DNA from: Dehalococcoidia bacterium
GTDB lineage: Bacteria; Chloroflexota; Dehalococcoidia; Lucifugimonadales; UBA3495
Assembly (NCBI GenBank): GCA_002724585.1
Contig: PBPE01000073.1
Span: 1-36,656 of the forward strand
Reading direction: 5' to 3'
DNA length: 36,656 nucleotides
The position numbers and the translations under genes were made by a program. The notes under the pieces were generated by a model that had not been told where the DNA came from, did not search any database, and saw only the letters and a program-made list of their open reading frames with translations. Shown here in pieces: positions 8,830 through 17,049 of this stretch. Numbering within the stretch: position 1 is the first letter of the stretch; every line of letters starts with the position of its first letter.

Positions 8830-10734
8830 ATGAGAGGACACGGTGGCGGAGGGATGCTCAGTGGGCTAAGGGGAACAAATGCAGGTGGTATGCATGCCCC
8901 TACCGCTGATAATCTGACCGATGATGAAGCTTTAGGAAAGGTTTACGACAACGCTGTTGTCATGAGGCTATTAACGTATATAGCTCCGTACAAAAAAGAT
9001 GCCCTGATGTCTCTTTTTGCGGTCGGTATCTATACCGCTGCTAATGTATGTATTCCATTGTTAATAATGCTTGGTATTAACTGGGGTGTTAATAGCGGTG
9101 ATATTAATAATCTCCATTTAGTAGGATTAGCCTTTCTTGTAGTGACGTTAGTCCATTTTGGAGCGAACTATATGCAGTTCGTTTACGTTGCTAAAGTGGG
9201 GCAGGGGATACTGTACTCCCTTAGAACCGAAATGTTCGACCATCTGCAAGAATTATCTACGTCCTTTTTCCATCGAACATCGGTGGGTAGAATAATGTCT
9301 CGAAGTCTTAGCGATGTTAATCAAATACAGGAAACATTTGAGCTGATTGTAGTTGCACTGGCTGATTTGCTAAGTTTATTCGGCATAATAATAGCTATGT
9401 TAATCATAGATTGGCAGTTAGCACTAGTCAGCTTAAGCATAGTTCCGGTACTCTTCTTAATCTTGGGGTATTGGCAAAGATTTGCGAAAAGGTCATTTAT
9501 ACGTATCCGCCGTGCCATAGCGATGGTTAATGGGGAGTACAACCAAAATATTACTGGGGTGAGGGTTGTCCAAAGCTTGAATAGACAAGATGAAAATCTT
9601 GCCCACTTCGATGGTCTTAATCAGGAGCACCTCGATGCTAATTTGGAAGCAAGCCGATTCTCTGGTGGACTTCAGCCCACTGTGGAATTTCTAACAGGAA
9701 TCGGGATGGGGTTCGGTATAATTTTAGTGGGCGGAGTCCTGTTACAAAGAGGAGAAGTGGAATGGGGTGTGTTGGTAGCCTTTGCACTATGGATTCAAAG
9801 GTTTTTTGAACCAATACGTCAGCTCACAATGCAATATAGTCAGTTGCAAAGAGCTATGTCTGCTGGAGTCAGGATATTTGAGCTTCTAGATGTAGAACCG
9901 GAAGTGAAAGATGGCGACGAAGCTGTGGAAATGCCTCCTTTAAAAGGAGATATAGAATTCAAAAATGTAGATTTTCACTATGTGCCTGGTGTCGAGGTAA
10001 TAAAAGATATCAATCTGAAAATTAACGCGGGGGAAAATGTCGCGCTTGTAGGGTCTACTGGAGCAGGTAAGAGTACTTTTGTGACGTTGGTACACCGATT
10101 TGCTGATGTTACAGGTGGTAGCATTTCTATAGATGGATACGATATAAAAACCGTAAAGCGCAGTTCATTAGTTGGTCAGATGAGTATGGTTTTACAAGAA
10201 CCTTATCTATTCTCTGGTACGGTCAAAGAAAATATCCGATATAGTCACGAAGAGGCGTCGGACGACGACATTAGGAGAGCTGCTGAGGCGGTTGGAGCCC
10301 ACGATTTCATAATGTCTCTTGATGATGGGTATGATTCTATCCTTGCTGAAAGGGGCATAAATCTAAGCGTAGGGCAACGGCAGTTGATAAGCTTTGCTAG
10401 AGCGGTCGTCGCCGATCCTAAAATATTAGTTCTTGATGAAGCCACAGCTAATATTGATACTCACACGGAGTTAGTGATTCAAGAAGCTCTCAAACGTGTT
10501 TTGCAGGGAAGGACATCTATTGTTATCGCACATAGGCTGTCCACTATAAGGAACGCGGATAAAATAGTTGTCTTGGACCAGGGAAGAATAGCTGAGGTGG
10601 GAAGGCATGAAGACCTGTTATCTCAGAATGGCGTCTATGCAAAGCTGTATGCAATTAACTACGGTCTAAGTAATGAAACAGAGTCATCTGATGAGCCTGG
10701 GAATGCTCTACTATCGTCTGGTGATAAAGACTAA
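8830..10734 (+). CDS. ABC exporter, fused TMD-NBD, subunit 2
   Basis: Walker A GSTGAGKST, signature LSVGQRQLISFARA, Walker B LVLDEATANID, IAHRLSTI. ATG directly abuts the upstream TAA. Confidence 0.9.
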   Translation: MRGHGGGGMLSGLRGTNAGGMHAPTADNLTDDEALGKVYDNAVVMRLLTYIAPYKKDALMSLFAVGIYTAANVCIPLLIMLGINWGVNSGDINNLHLVGLAFLVVTLVHFGANYMQFVYVAKVGQGILYSLRTEMFDHLQELSTSFFHRTSVGRIMSRSLSDVNQIQETFELIVVALADLLSLFGIIIAMLIIDWQLALVSLSIVPVLFLILGYWQRFAKRSFIRIRRAIAMVNGEYNQNITGVRVVQSLNRQDENLAHFDGLNQEHLDANLEASRFSGGLQPTVEFLTGIGMGFGIILVGGVLLQRGEVEWGVLVAFALWIQRFFEPIRQLTMQYSQLQRAMSAGVRIFELLDVEPEVKDGDEAVEMPPLKGDIEFKNVDFHYVPGVEVIKDINLKINAGENVALVGSTGAGKSTFVTLVHRFADVTGGSISIDGYDIKTVKRSSLVGQMSMVLQEPYLFSGTVKENIRYSHEEASDDDIRRAAEAVGAHDFIMSLDDGYDSILAERGINLSVGQRQLISFARAVVADPKILVLDEATANIDTHTELVIQEALKRVLQGRTSIVIAHRLSTIRNADKIVVLDQGRIAEVGRHEDLLSQNGVYAKLYAINYGLSNETESSDEPGNALLSSGDKD

Positions 10735-10740
10735 TACAGA

Positions 10741-11208
10741 TTATTTCCATAGACATCCTAGTCCTGACTGCTGAGAGAGTTTTTGAACCTGCATTAGATA
10801 TTGCTTGTGCTGGCCATCTCGTCGCCAGGCTTCGGCGAATCCACGCTCTATAAGAAGCTCGTCGATACTATCGCCTGATTCAGTATATGCATAATATAGG
10901 CTCCTCTGAAAGTTATCTTTAGACCGTGGTCCACTCTCCACTCGTACGCGGTTGCCTGAAAGTTTTCTTAGTTCACTGGTAGCTTCTCTGTAACATCTGT
11001 CACCTTTTTCTGGTGCGTTGATTCCGAATAATCGGATCCTTCCTTCACTACTATCTATAGTATCGCCATCAATAGTTTTACCTACATTGACTGTTTTGCA
11101 TGCAGTGCAGCAAAGAGTTGTTTGACATTGTTCTTCAGTCAATGGGATTGGCTCCTTGGAGCTACATGCGACAATGGCAAATAGCAACATGATCAAGGCG
11201 CTTCGCAT
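10741..11208 (-). CDS. Thermonuclease (SNase-like) family lipoprotein
   Basis: Lipobox-like N-terminus MRSALIMLLFAIVACSS; IDGDTIDSSEGRIRLFGINAPEKG and QRSLYYAY match SNase active-site segments. Confidence 0.8.
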   Translation of the reverse strand: MRSALIMLLFAIVACSSKEPIPLTEEQCQTTLCCTACKTVNVGKTIDGDTIDSSEGRIRLFGINAPEKGDRCYREATSELRKLSGNRVRVESGPRSKDNFQRSLYYAYTESGDSIDELLIERGFAEAWRRDGQHKQYLMQVQKLSQQSGLGCLWK

Positions 11209-11237
11209 GGTAATCTCTCGAGTTGGGTATTTTTTTA

Positions 11238-12128
11238 CTAATTGTTCCTTATGAAGTCTTCAATTATGGAAGCCAATAAGTCTGGTTTATGGTATCCGAT
11301 ATCATGAATAGTGTCCGGGATCCATGTGACCTCACAGGTGGGAATAATTGATTCGGCAGCAGATACCATTATTTCCCGTAAGCGGGCGAATTCTGTATTT
11401 GCTCTATCTGATTGAGGGCCCGCAGCAACAATCAAAGTTGGACACTGGATTTGAGATAATGTAACTGATGGGGGTGTGTCCCACATAGTTTGTAATATTT
11501 GTCGATGATTATCAGGGTGCAATATATCTCTTATTTCCCCTTCGTCATCTTCGTAGACCATACTAAGGACGGTTTCTTCTAAATCCGTGTCCCAGCAGTC
11601 TCTTAATTGATATCGCATCTTCTCGATAAAGTCCTTGCGTTTTCCAGAAACATCTCTGGGAGAGAATCGTGACCTAAATCCTTCCCAACTGGGATTAGGA
11701 AGTAAATGTCCATCCTGAAAACCACCATCAACCATGATTAGATGTGACACTCTGTCAGGAAATAATGCAGATATATTGGAGGCCACGTGCCCACCCCACG
11801 AATGGCCTATTAGGGGTATATTCTGAAGATTATTGTGATTCAAGAGATTTATAATATCAGTAGACATTGTGGCCCAATCATAACCTGTATTTGATTGAGA
11901 TGATTTACCATGCCCTCGTTGGTCAGGAGCTATCAGCGAAAAATCTGTTAAATATTTGGATAAACGGGTATACCATTGTGCAGAGGAAGCCAAACCATGA
12001 AGCCCTATCAGAGGTTTTTTTCCTTCATTCCATTTCAAATAATGCAATCTCATGCCTGGGGATTCCAGCCATTGTTCCTGCGGGGATGACGGATAGTATT
12101 GATAATCTTTCAACTTAGAAGGCTCCAT
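11238..12128 (-). CDS. Alpha/beta hydrolase
   Basis: LIGLHGLASSAQWY, LIAPDQRGHGKS, LIGHSWGGHVASN nucleophile elbow, C-terminal IPDTIHDIGYHKP. Confidence 0.85.
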   Translation of the reverse strand: MEPSKLKDYQYYPSSPQEQWLESPGMRLHYLKWNEGKKPLIGLHGLASSAQWYTRLSKYLTDFSLIAPDQRGHGKSSQSNTGYDWATMSTDIINLLNHNNLQNIPLIGHSWGGHVASNISALFPDRVSHLIMVDGGFQDGHLLPNPSWEGFRSRFSPRDVSGKRKDFIEKMRYQLRDCWDTDLEETVLSMVYEDDEGEIRDILHPDNHRQILQTMWDTPPSVTLSQIQCPTLIVAAGPQSDRANTEFARLREIMVSAAESIIPTCEVTWIPDTIHDIGYHKPDLLASIIEDFIRNN

Positions 12129-12262
12129 TGAAGGATCGTTGGGAATGGATTCAGAATTATAGCACTAAAGCCGCGATAGCGTATGGAGTCACTACATCAG
12201 TGTCGGCGTTAGTGATAATATACGCTGGTCTGTATGAGAGAGAAGGTTCGGAGAAAATATAG
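12128..12262 (+). CDS. Candidate 44-aa single-pass membrane sORF
   Basis: TTG start (12128-12130) after an AGAAGG-like RBS; translates to MKDRWEWIQNYSTKAAIAYGVTTSVSALVIIYAGLYEREGSEKI*. Its TAG (12260-12262) overlaps the downstream GTG start by 1 nt. Too short for the supplied ORF track. Confidence 0.5.
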   Translation: MKDRWEWIQNYSTKAAIAYGVTTSVSALVIIYAGLYEREGSEKI

Positions 12263-13437
12263 TGGATTTTGAGTTCAGTAACCAGGACGAAGAATTTAGT
12301 CAACAGCTGGCAGAGTTTATTAGTTCAGAATATGATCCTGTTTGGGACAATCTTAATTCGGTAACTACAGATGAGAATTGGCAAATTACTCTCGATGTAA
12401 GACGAAAGTTAGCCAATAATGGCTGGTTAACAATGCACTGGCCTGTGGAATACGGTGGCCAACAGACTTCGGCGGTGCGGTCTGCCATATTCAATGAGGC
12501 AATGTCTTATCACCGCGCTCCTGGACGAGATAACTTTGGAGTCCGCATGATGGGCGCAACTTTGATGATTCATGGCTCGGAAGAGCAAAAGCTGGAACAT
12601 TTACCAAAAGTAGCCAAAGGAGAAGTGCAGTGGTGCCAGGGCTACAGCGAGCCCGAATCTGGATCTGATCTGGCTTCTCTGTCTACACGAGCTGTAAGAG
12701 ATGGTGATGAGTTTGTAATTAATGGGACCAAAATTTGGACATCTATGGCCCACAGAGCCGACTGGATTATGCTCCTCGCAAGAACTGACCCTGATGCATC
12801 GAAACATCGCGGTATTAGTTTTTTCTTAGTCGATATGAAAAGCCCCGGTATAGAAGTACGACCTATCATAAATATGGCTGGTAAGCACGAATTCAACCAG
12901 ATAATGTTTGAAGATGTCCGAGTCCCTGCTACTAATATAGTCGGAGAGGAAAATCGTGGATGGTATGTAGCCGTAACGCTATTGGATTTTGAGAGATCGG
13001 GCATAGATTACTCCGCCAGAGCAAGGCGTTTGCTAGATGACACGCGTGACTATGCATCAGGAACAATAATAAATGGCGCACCTATGATTGATATACCATG
13101 GATTCAGAATGAGCTAGTGGATAGGTACGTCGAATGTGAAACGGCTAGGTTGATTGCCTATAATGTCGCTTACATGCAGAGTTCAGGGCTAGTTCCGAAT
13201 AGGGAAGCTTCGATTAGTAAAGTGTTCGGAAGCGAGATAGTTCACAAGACTACTGAAACATGTATGAACATATTGGGTGCGTATGGAAGCCTCGCTCCTT
13301 CTGACAGTAGAGCAATTCTGGAGGGACGTGTTCAGGAATGTTGGTTTGCTAGTTTTTCGGATACTATCGCGGCGGGAACCTCCGAGATACAAAGGAATAT
13401 CATTTCTAGCAGAGGACTAGGCCTGCCTAGAGGATAG
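12262..13437 (+). CDS. Acyl-CoA dehydrogenase
   Basis: WCQGYSEPESGSDLASLSTRAVRDGDEFVINGTKIWTSMAHRADW, ENRGWYVA, AAGTSEIQRNIISSRGLGLPRG. GTG start. Confidence 0.92.
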   Translation: MDFEFSNQDEEFSQQLAEFISSEYDPVWDNLNSVTTDENWQITLDVRRKLANNGWLTMHWPVEYGGQQTSAVRSAIFNEAMSYHRAPGRDNFGVRMMGATLMIHGSEEQKLEHLPKVAKGEVQWCQGYSEPESGSDLASLSTRAVRDGDEFVINGTKIWTSMAHRADWIMLLARTDPDASKHRGISFFLVDMKSPGIEVRPIINMAGKHEFNQIMFEDVRVPATNIVGEENRGWYVAVTLLDFERSGIDYSARARRLLDDTRDYASGTIINGAPMIDIPWIQNELVDRYVECETARLIAYNVAYMQSSGLVPNREASISKVFGSEIVHKTTETCMNILGAYGSLAPSDSRAILEGRVQECWFASFSDTIAAGTSEIQRNIISSRGLGLPRG

Positions 13438-13460
13438 GTTATATAAGAAGGAGTGAGTTG

Positions 13461-14657
13461 ATGGAAAACCATGGAAGTTTGGAATATCACTATAAGAATA
13501 TCGGTCAGGACATCATCTGTGGCGCTGAGACAATTTCCGATATAAATAAGACATTAGATGGATTGAATGTAAGTAGGGCATTGATAGTTTGTGGTCCGAC
13601 AATATTGTCCAAAGCTAATGTTGTTCAGCGAGTTGAAGCCGCTCTTGGTGAAAAATATGTAGGCATTTTTTCGGGAGTTACGCCTCATTCGCCTATAAAT
13701 ACCGTCGAAGACGGTGTGCAAGTGTGTAAAGATCTCAACCCGGATGTCATTATCGCTGTTGGTGGAGGGAGTACCAGTGATACGGCTAAAGGCATATCTA
13801 TGGTATGGTCCGGTGGCGGAGATATTCATGACTATGCCATTAAATTTGAACCTCCTAATAAGATAATACACCCAGAAACTCCTGATAAAACCGTGCCTAT
13901 AATTGCCGTTCCCACAACTTTAGGAGGAGCTGAGCTAAGTGCAGGAGGTGGAGGATTTACTGATAAAGAACTTGGTAGAAAAATTTCATTATCGGGAAGA
14001 GGTACTAGACCAAAGGTGATAATAATTGATGGTGAAGCACTTACCACTACCCCAATGCGGATAATGTTAGGGACAGCAATAGGCCAGCTTCGTATCGCCA
14101 TAGAAAGTGTCTATTCCACAAGTCATAATCCAATTGGCGATGCATTAGCATTGCATGCCATCAGAATGATAATGGAATATCTTCCGTTGTGTATCGATAG
14201 AGATATAAATGTACTGCTCCACACTAAAACAGCCGCCTGTTTGCCTATGTTAGCGATGTCAGCCGTAGGTGGTGGCCTTGGTATTAATACAGCCATTGCT
14301 CACCACGTAGGAGGATTGTACGACGTGAATCATGGGGAAGCTAATGCAATTTTGTTGCCCCACACTATGAGATTCAACCTTGATGCCAGCGCGGATAGAC
14401 AAGTTTTAATAGCGGAAGCAATGGGAATAGATGTAAGCAAAATGGACGCTGAGTCTTCTGGGTTGGTGGCGGCCGAGAAAGTATGGCAGCTCTGTAGGGA
14501 CCTAGAACTTCCCGAAAAGTTAAGGGAGGTCGATGTCCCTAAAAACGGGCTAGAGTATATAGCTTCAGCGACTTTGCATGATAGAGCTCTGGCAACTAAT
14601 CCAAAGCCAATTTCTGACGCTACCCCTATTATGGATGTTCTTAGTAAAGCGTGGTAG
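13461..14657 (+). CDS. Iron-containing alcohol dehydrogenase-fold protein (maleylacetate reductase-like), with incomplete metal site
   Basis: DVIIAVGGGSTSDTAKGIS, VPIIAVPTTLGGAE, AIAHHVGGLYDVNHGEANAILLPHTMRFN. The usual GxDAxxHAxE segment reads AIGQLRIAIE. Confidence 0.88.
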   Translation: MENHGSLEYHYKNIGQDIICGAETISDINKTLDGLNVSRALIVCGPTILSKANVVQRVEAALGEKYVGIFSGVTPHSPINTVEDGVQVCKDLNPDVIIAVGGGSTSDTAKGISMVWSGGGDIHDYAIKFEPPNKIIHPETPDKTVPIIAVPTTLGGAELSAGGGGFTDKELGRKISLSGRGTRPKVIIIDGEALTTTPMRIMLGTAIGQLRIAIESVYSTSHNPIGDALALHAIRMIMEYLPLCIDRDINVLLHTKTAACLPMLAMSAVGGGLGINTAIAHHVGGLYDVNHGEANAILLPHTMRFNLDASADRQVLIAEAMGIDVSKMDAESSGLVAAEKVWQLCRDLELPEKLREVDVPKNGLEYIASATLHDRALATNPKPISDATPIMDVLSKAW

Positions 14658-14677
14658 GCGTCTATCATTAGAGAATC

Positions 14678-15688
14678 GTGACTGAACTTACTACAAATAA
14701 TGCAAAGGATTTTCTGGAACGCTTAGGTGTATGCTCTTCCGAAGATGTTTTGTCGCTTGAACTGTTGGGATGGGGTGTATCAAATACATTAGTAAAAGTA
14801 GTTACTGATAAGAATGCTTTTGTCATAAAACAGTCACTGCCACAATTAAATGTTAAGGAAGAATGGCTAGCCGATATCGACCGAATTCACAATGAGAAGA
14901 TATGTATAGATCTTTTGTCACCGGTGATAAAGTCCGGAAGTGTTCCTTCGGTTATAGCTTATGATCCCGAGAACCATTTATTTGTAATGACCTGCGCTCC
15001 GGAATCGGGGGCTAATTGGAAGGAAATGCTTCTTGGTGGCGAGGTGTCGTCTGAATTGGCTGGAAAAGCCGGACATATACTAGGTGAAATGCACTTGTTC
15101 AGCATTGGTAGTGATAGAATTGCAGCGCAATTTGCTAATGATAAAGCTTTTGTACAGCTCCGTTTGGATCCTTACTATTATTTTACAGCGTCTAAACATG
15201 GAGATGTAGCTGATATTATCACTGCATGCGCGCGCGAGCTACATTCAACTAAATCAGTGTTAGTTCATGGAGATTACAGTCCTAAGAATTTTATTGTTGA
15301 TGAAGAAAATTTGATTCTTTTGGACTTTGAAGTTGCCCATTATGGCCATCCTGTATTCGATTTGGCATTTATGCTAAATCATCTGTTTCTGAAAAGCATA
15401 CATAATGCGTCAAAACAGTCCTTATACTTTGAAGCTGTGTCAAAATATCTGCGAGAATATCGGCAACTAGTACTCGGAAATAATTCGCTGCGTAGGTATT
15501 CTGACGAGAACAGTAAAGAGTTATTAATTCACATTGGTTGCTTAATGCTGGCACGAATTGATGGTAAGTCTCCAGTCGAATATATAGTTGACCCTGCACA
15601 GCAAGACAGGGTTAGGTTTATAGCAAAAACAATTATATCTGGAGAATGTTCCAATATAGCGAGCGTTATGAATTTGGTGTCTCAATAA
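14678..15688 (+). CDS. APH (aminoglycoside phosphotransferase/choline kinase)-fold small-molecule kinase
   Basis: Brenner-type motif VLVHGDYSPKNFIVDEENLILLDFEVAHYGHPVFDLAFMLNHL. GTG start. Confidence 0.88.
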   Translation: MTELTTNNAKDFLERLGVCSSEDVLSLELLGWGVSNTLVKVVTDKNAFVIKQSLPQLNVKEEWLADIDRIHNEKICIDLLSPVIKSGSVPSVIAYDPENHLFVMTCAPESGANWKEMLLGGEVSSELAGKAGHILGEMHLFSIGSDRIAAQFANDKAFVQLRLDPYYYFTASKHGDVADIITACARELHSTKSVLVHGDYSPKNFIVDEENLILLDFEVAHYGHPVFDLAFMLNHLFLKSIHNASKQSLYFEAVSKYLREYRQLVLGNNSLRRYSDENSKELLIHIGCLMLARIDGKSPVEYIVDPAQQDRVRFIAKTIISGECSNIASVMNLVSQ

Positions 15689-15709
15689 GTATCTATTGGA
15701 GTTTGCAAA

Positions 15710-17020
15710 TTGAAGATTGATACTAACATAGTTTCCCTTCATGCCAGAGAGGTGTTGGATTCACGAGGAAATCCGACTGTAGAGGTAGAAGTCTTCTTAA
15801 AAGGAGGGGGATTCGGGCGTGCGATAGTTGCCTCAGGCGCCTCGACTGGTACGCACGAAGCTCTGGAACTCAGAGATAACGATTTTAACCGATATGAAGG
15901 AAAAGGAGTTTTAAAGGCCGTAGCGAATGTCAATGAAGTTATCGCACCTGAATTAGTTGCTAATGGTATAGACGCATCAGACCAAAATTCCGTGGACAGA
16001 TTTTTGCTTGATATAGATGGAACCAGTGATAAGTCAGCACTGGGAGCCAATGCTCTACTAGGAGTCTCTATGGCTTCGGCGCACGCGTCGGCCAATGCGT
16101 TTGGGCTTCCATTGTATCGCTGTTTGGGTGGTATGTCGGGAAAAGAATTGCCAGTCCCGATGGTTAACATAATTAGCGGCGGTCAGCATGGAAATTGGAG
16201 TGTTGATTTACAAGATTTTTTGGTAATACCGATAGGAGCCTGTTCGTATAGAGAAGCTTTAGCATGGTCTTCCGATGTTAGGAGAGCAATGTGGACATTG
16301 TTGGTGCAAAGAGGCAAGGCGCCTAACGGAGTAGCTGACGAGGGTGGGCTCGGGCCACTGTTGACATCTAACGAGGAAGCCTTGGAATTGATGGTAGATG
16401 CCTTCACCCTGTCTGGACATGAAGGTGGTTTAGATAAAGATGTGGCTATAGGCTTAGACGTGGCCGCCAATGAATTCTACGAAGATATGTCATACGTGTT
16501 GCATTGTGAAAATAGGAGTGTGACTGTAGAACAGATGATCAATATGCAGATCCAATGGACTAACGCATATCCGATATTGTCTATTGAAGACCCTTTGTAT
16601 GAAGATGACTGGGAAGGTTGGAGAAAAATTACGGAAGAGATTGGGAGGGGCATTCAGATTATTGGGGATGATCTCTTTACAACAAACGTCGAGCGCATAA
16701 TGAAGGGAGTGGAACAATCTGCCGCTAATGCGGTATTAGTTAAATTGAACCAAATCGGTACTGTATCAGAGACCTTGGATGTCATAGCACTAGCCCAAAA
16801 AGAAGGACTGGCTACAGTGGTCTCTGCTAGGTCTGGTGAAACCGAAGACACTACAATTGCGGACCTTGCAGTGGCCACTGGGGCTGGGCAAATTAAGATC
16901 GGATCCCTGACGAGATCAGAGAGACTAGCAAAATATAATCAATTACTGAGAATAGAAGATCAATTGGGATCTGAGTCGCGATACAACGGTAGGAATATAT
17001 TTCGGCAATATCTGGATTAG
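15710..17020 (+). CDS. Enolase paralogue (phosphopyruvate hydratase-like) with altered active-site residues
   Basis: REVLDSRGNPTVEVEV, SGASTGTHEALELRD, PVPMVNIISGGQH, ADEGGLGP, LDVAANEFY, LSIEDPL, IIGDDLFTTN, VLVKLNQIGT, SARSGETEDTTIADLAV, LAKYNQLLRIE. Confidence 0.93.
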   Translation: MKIDTNIVSLHAREVLDSRGNPTVEVEVFLKGGGFGRAIVASGASTGTHEALELRDNDFNRYEGKGVLKAVANVNEVIAPELVANGIDASDQNSVDRFLLDIDGTSDKSALGANALLGVSMASAHASANAFGLPLYRCLGGMSGKELPVPMVNIISGGQHGNWSVDLQDFLVIPIGACSYREALAWSSDVRRAMWTLLVQRGKAPNGVADEGGLGPLLTSNEEALELMVDAFTLSGHEGGLDKDVAIGLDVAANEFYEDMSYVLHCENRSVTVEQMINMQIQWTNAYPILSIEDPLYEDDWEGWRKITEEIGRGIQIIGDDLFTTNVERIMKGVEQSAANAVLVKLNQIGTVSETLDVIALAQKEGLATVVSARSGETEDTTIADLAVATGAGQIKIGSLTRSERLAKYNQLLRIEDQLGSESRYNGRNIFRQYLD

Positions 17021-17049
17021 ACAGAGATTATAACGGTGTGTGATGAATT

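Noticed and set aside
12642-13004. 120-aa minus-strand ORF
   Set aside because: Antisense to the acyl-CoA dehydrogenase, which has clear family motifs throughout.
13377-13431. ACAD C-terminal AAGTSEIQRN instead of the MCAD-type YEGTxQIQR catalytic Glu
   Set aside because: Many bacterial acyl-CoA dehydrogenases lack Glu at this position or place it elsewhere, so this alone is not evidence of inactivity.
13554-14101. Minus-strand ORFs of 105 and 89 aa opposite the Fe-ADH-like gene
   Set aside because: No family signature; the sense strand has continuous Fe-ADH motifs.
15739-16470. Minus-strand ORFs of 143 and 95 aa
   Set aside because: Antisense shadows of the enolase paralogue; S/P/A-rich translation typical of reverse-frame artefacts.
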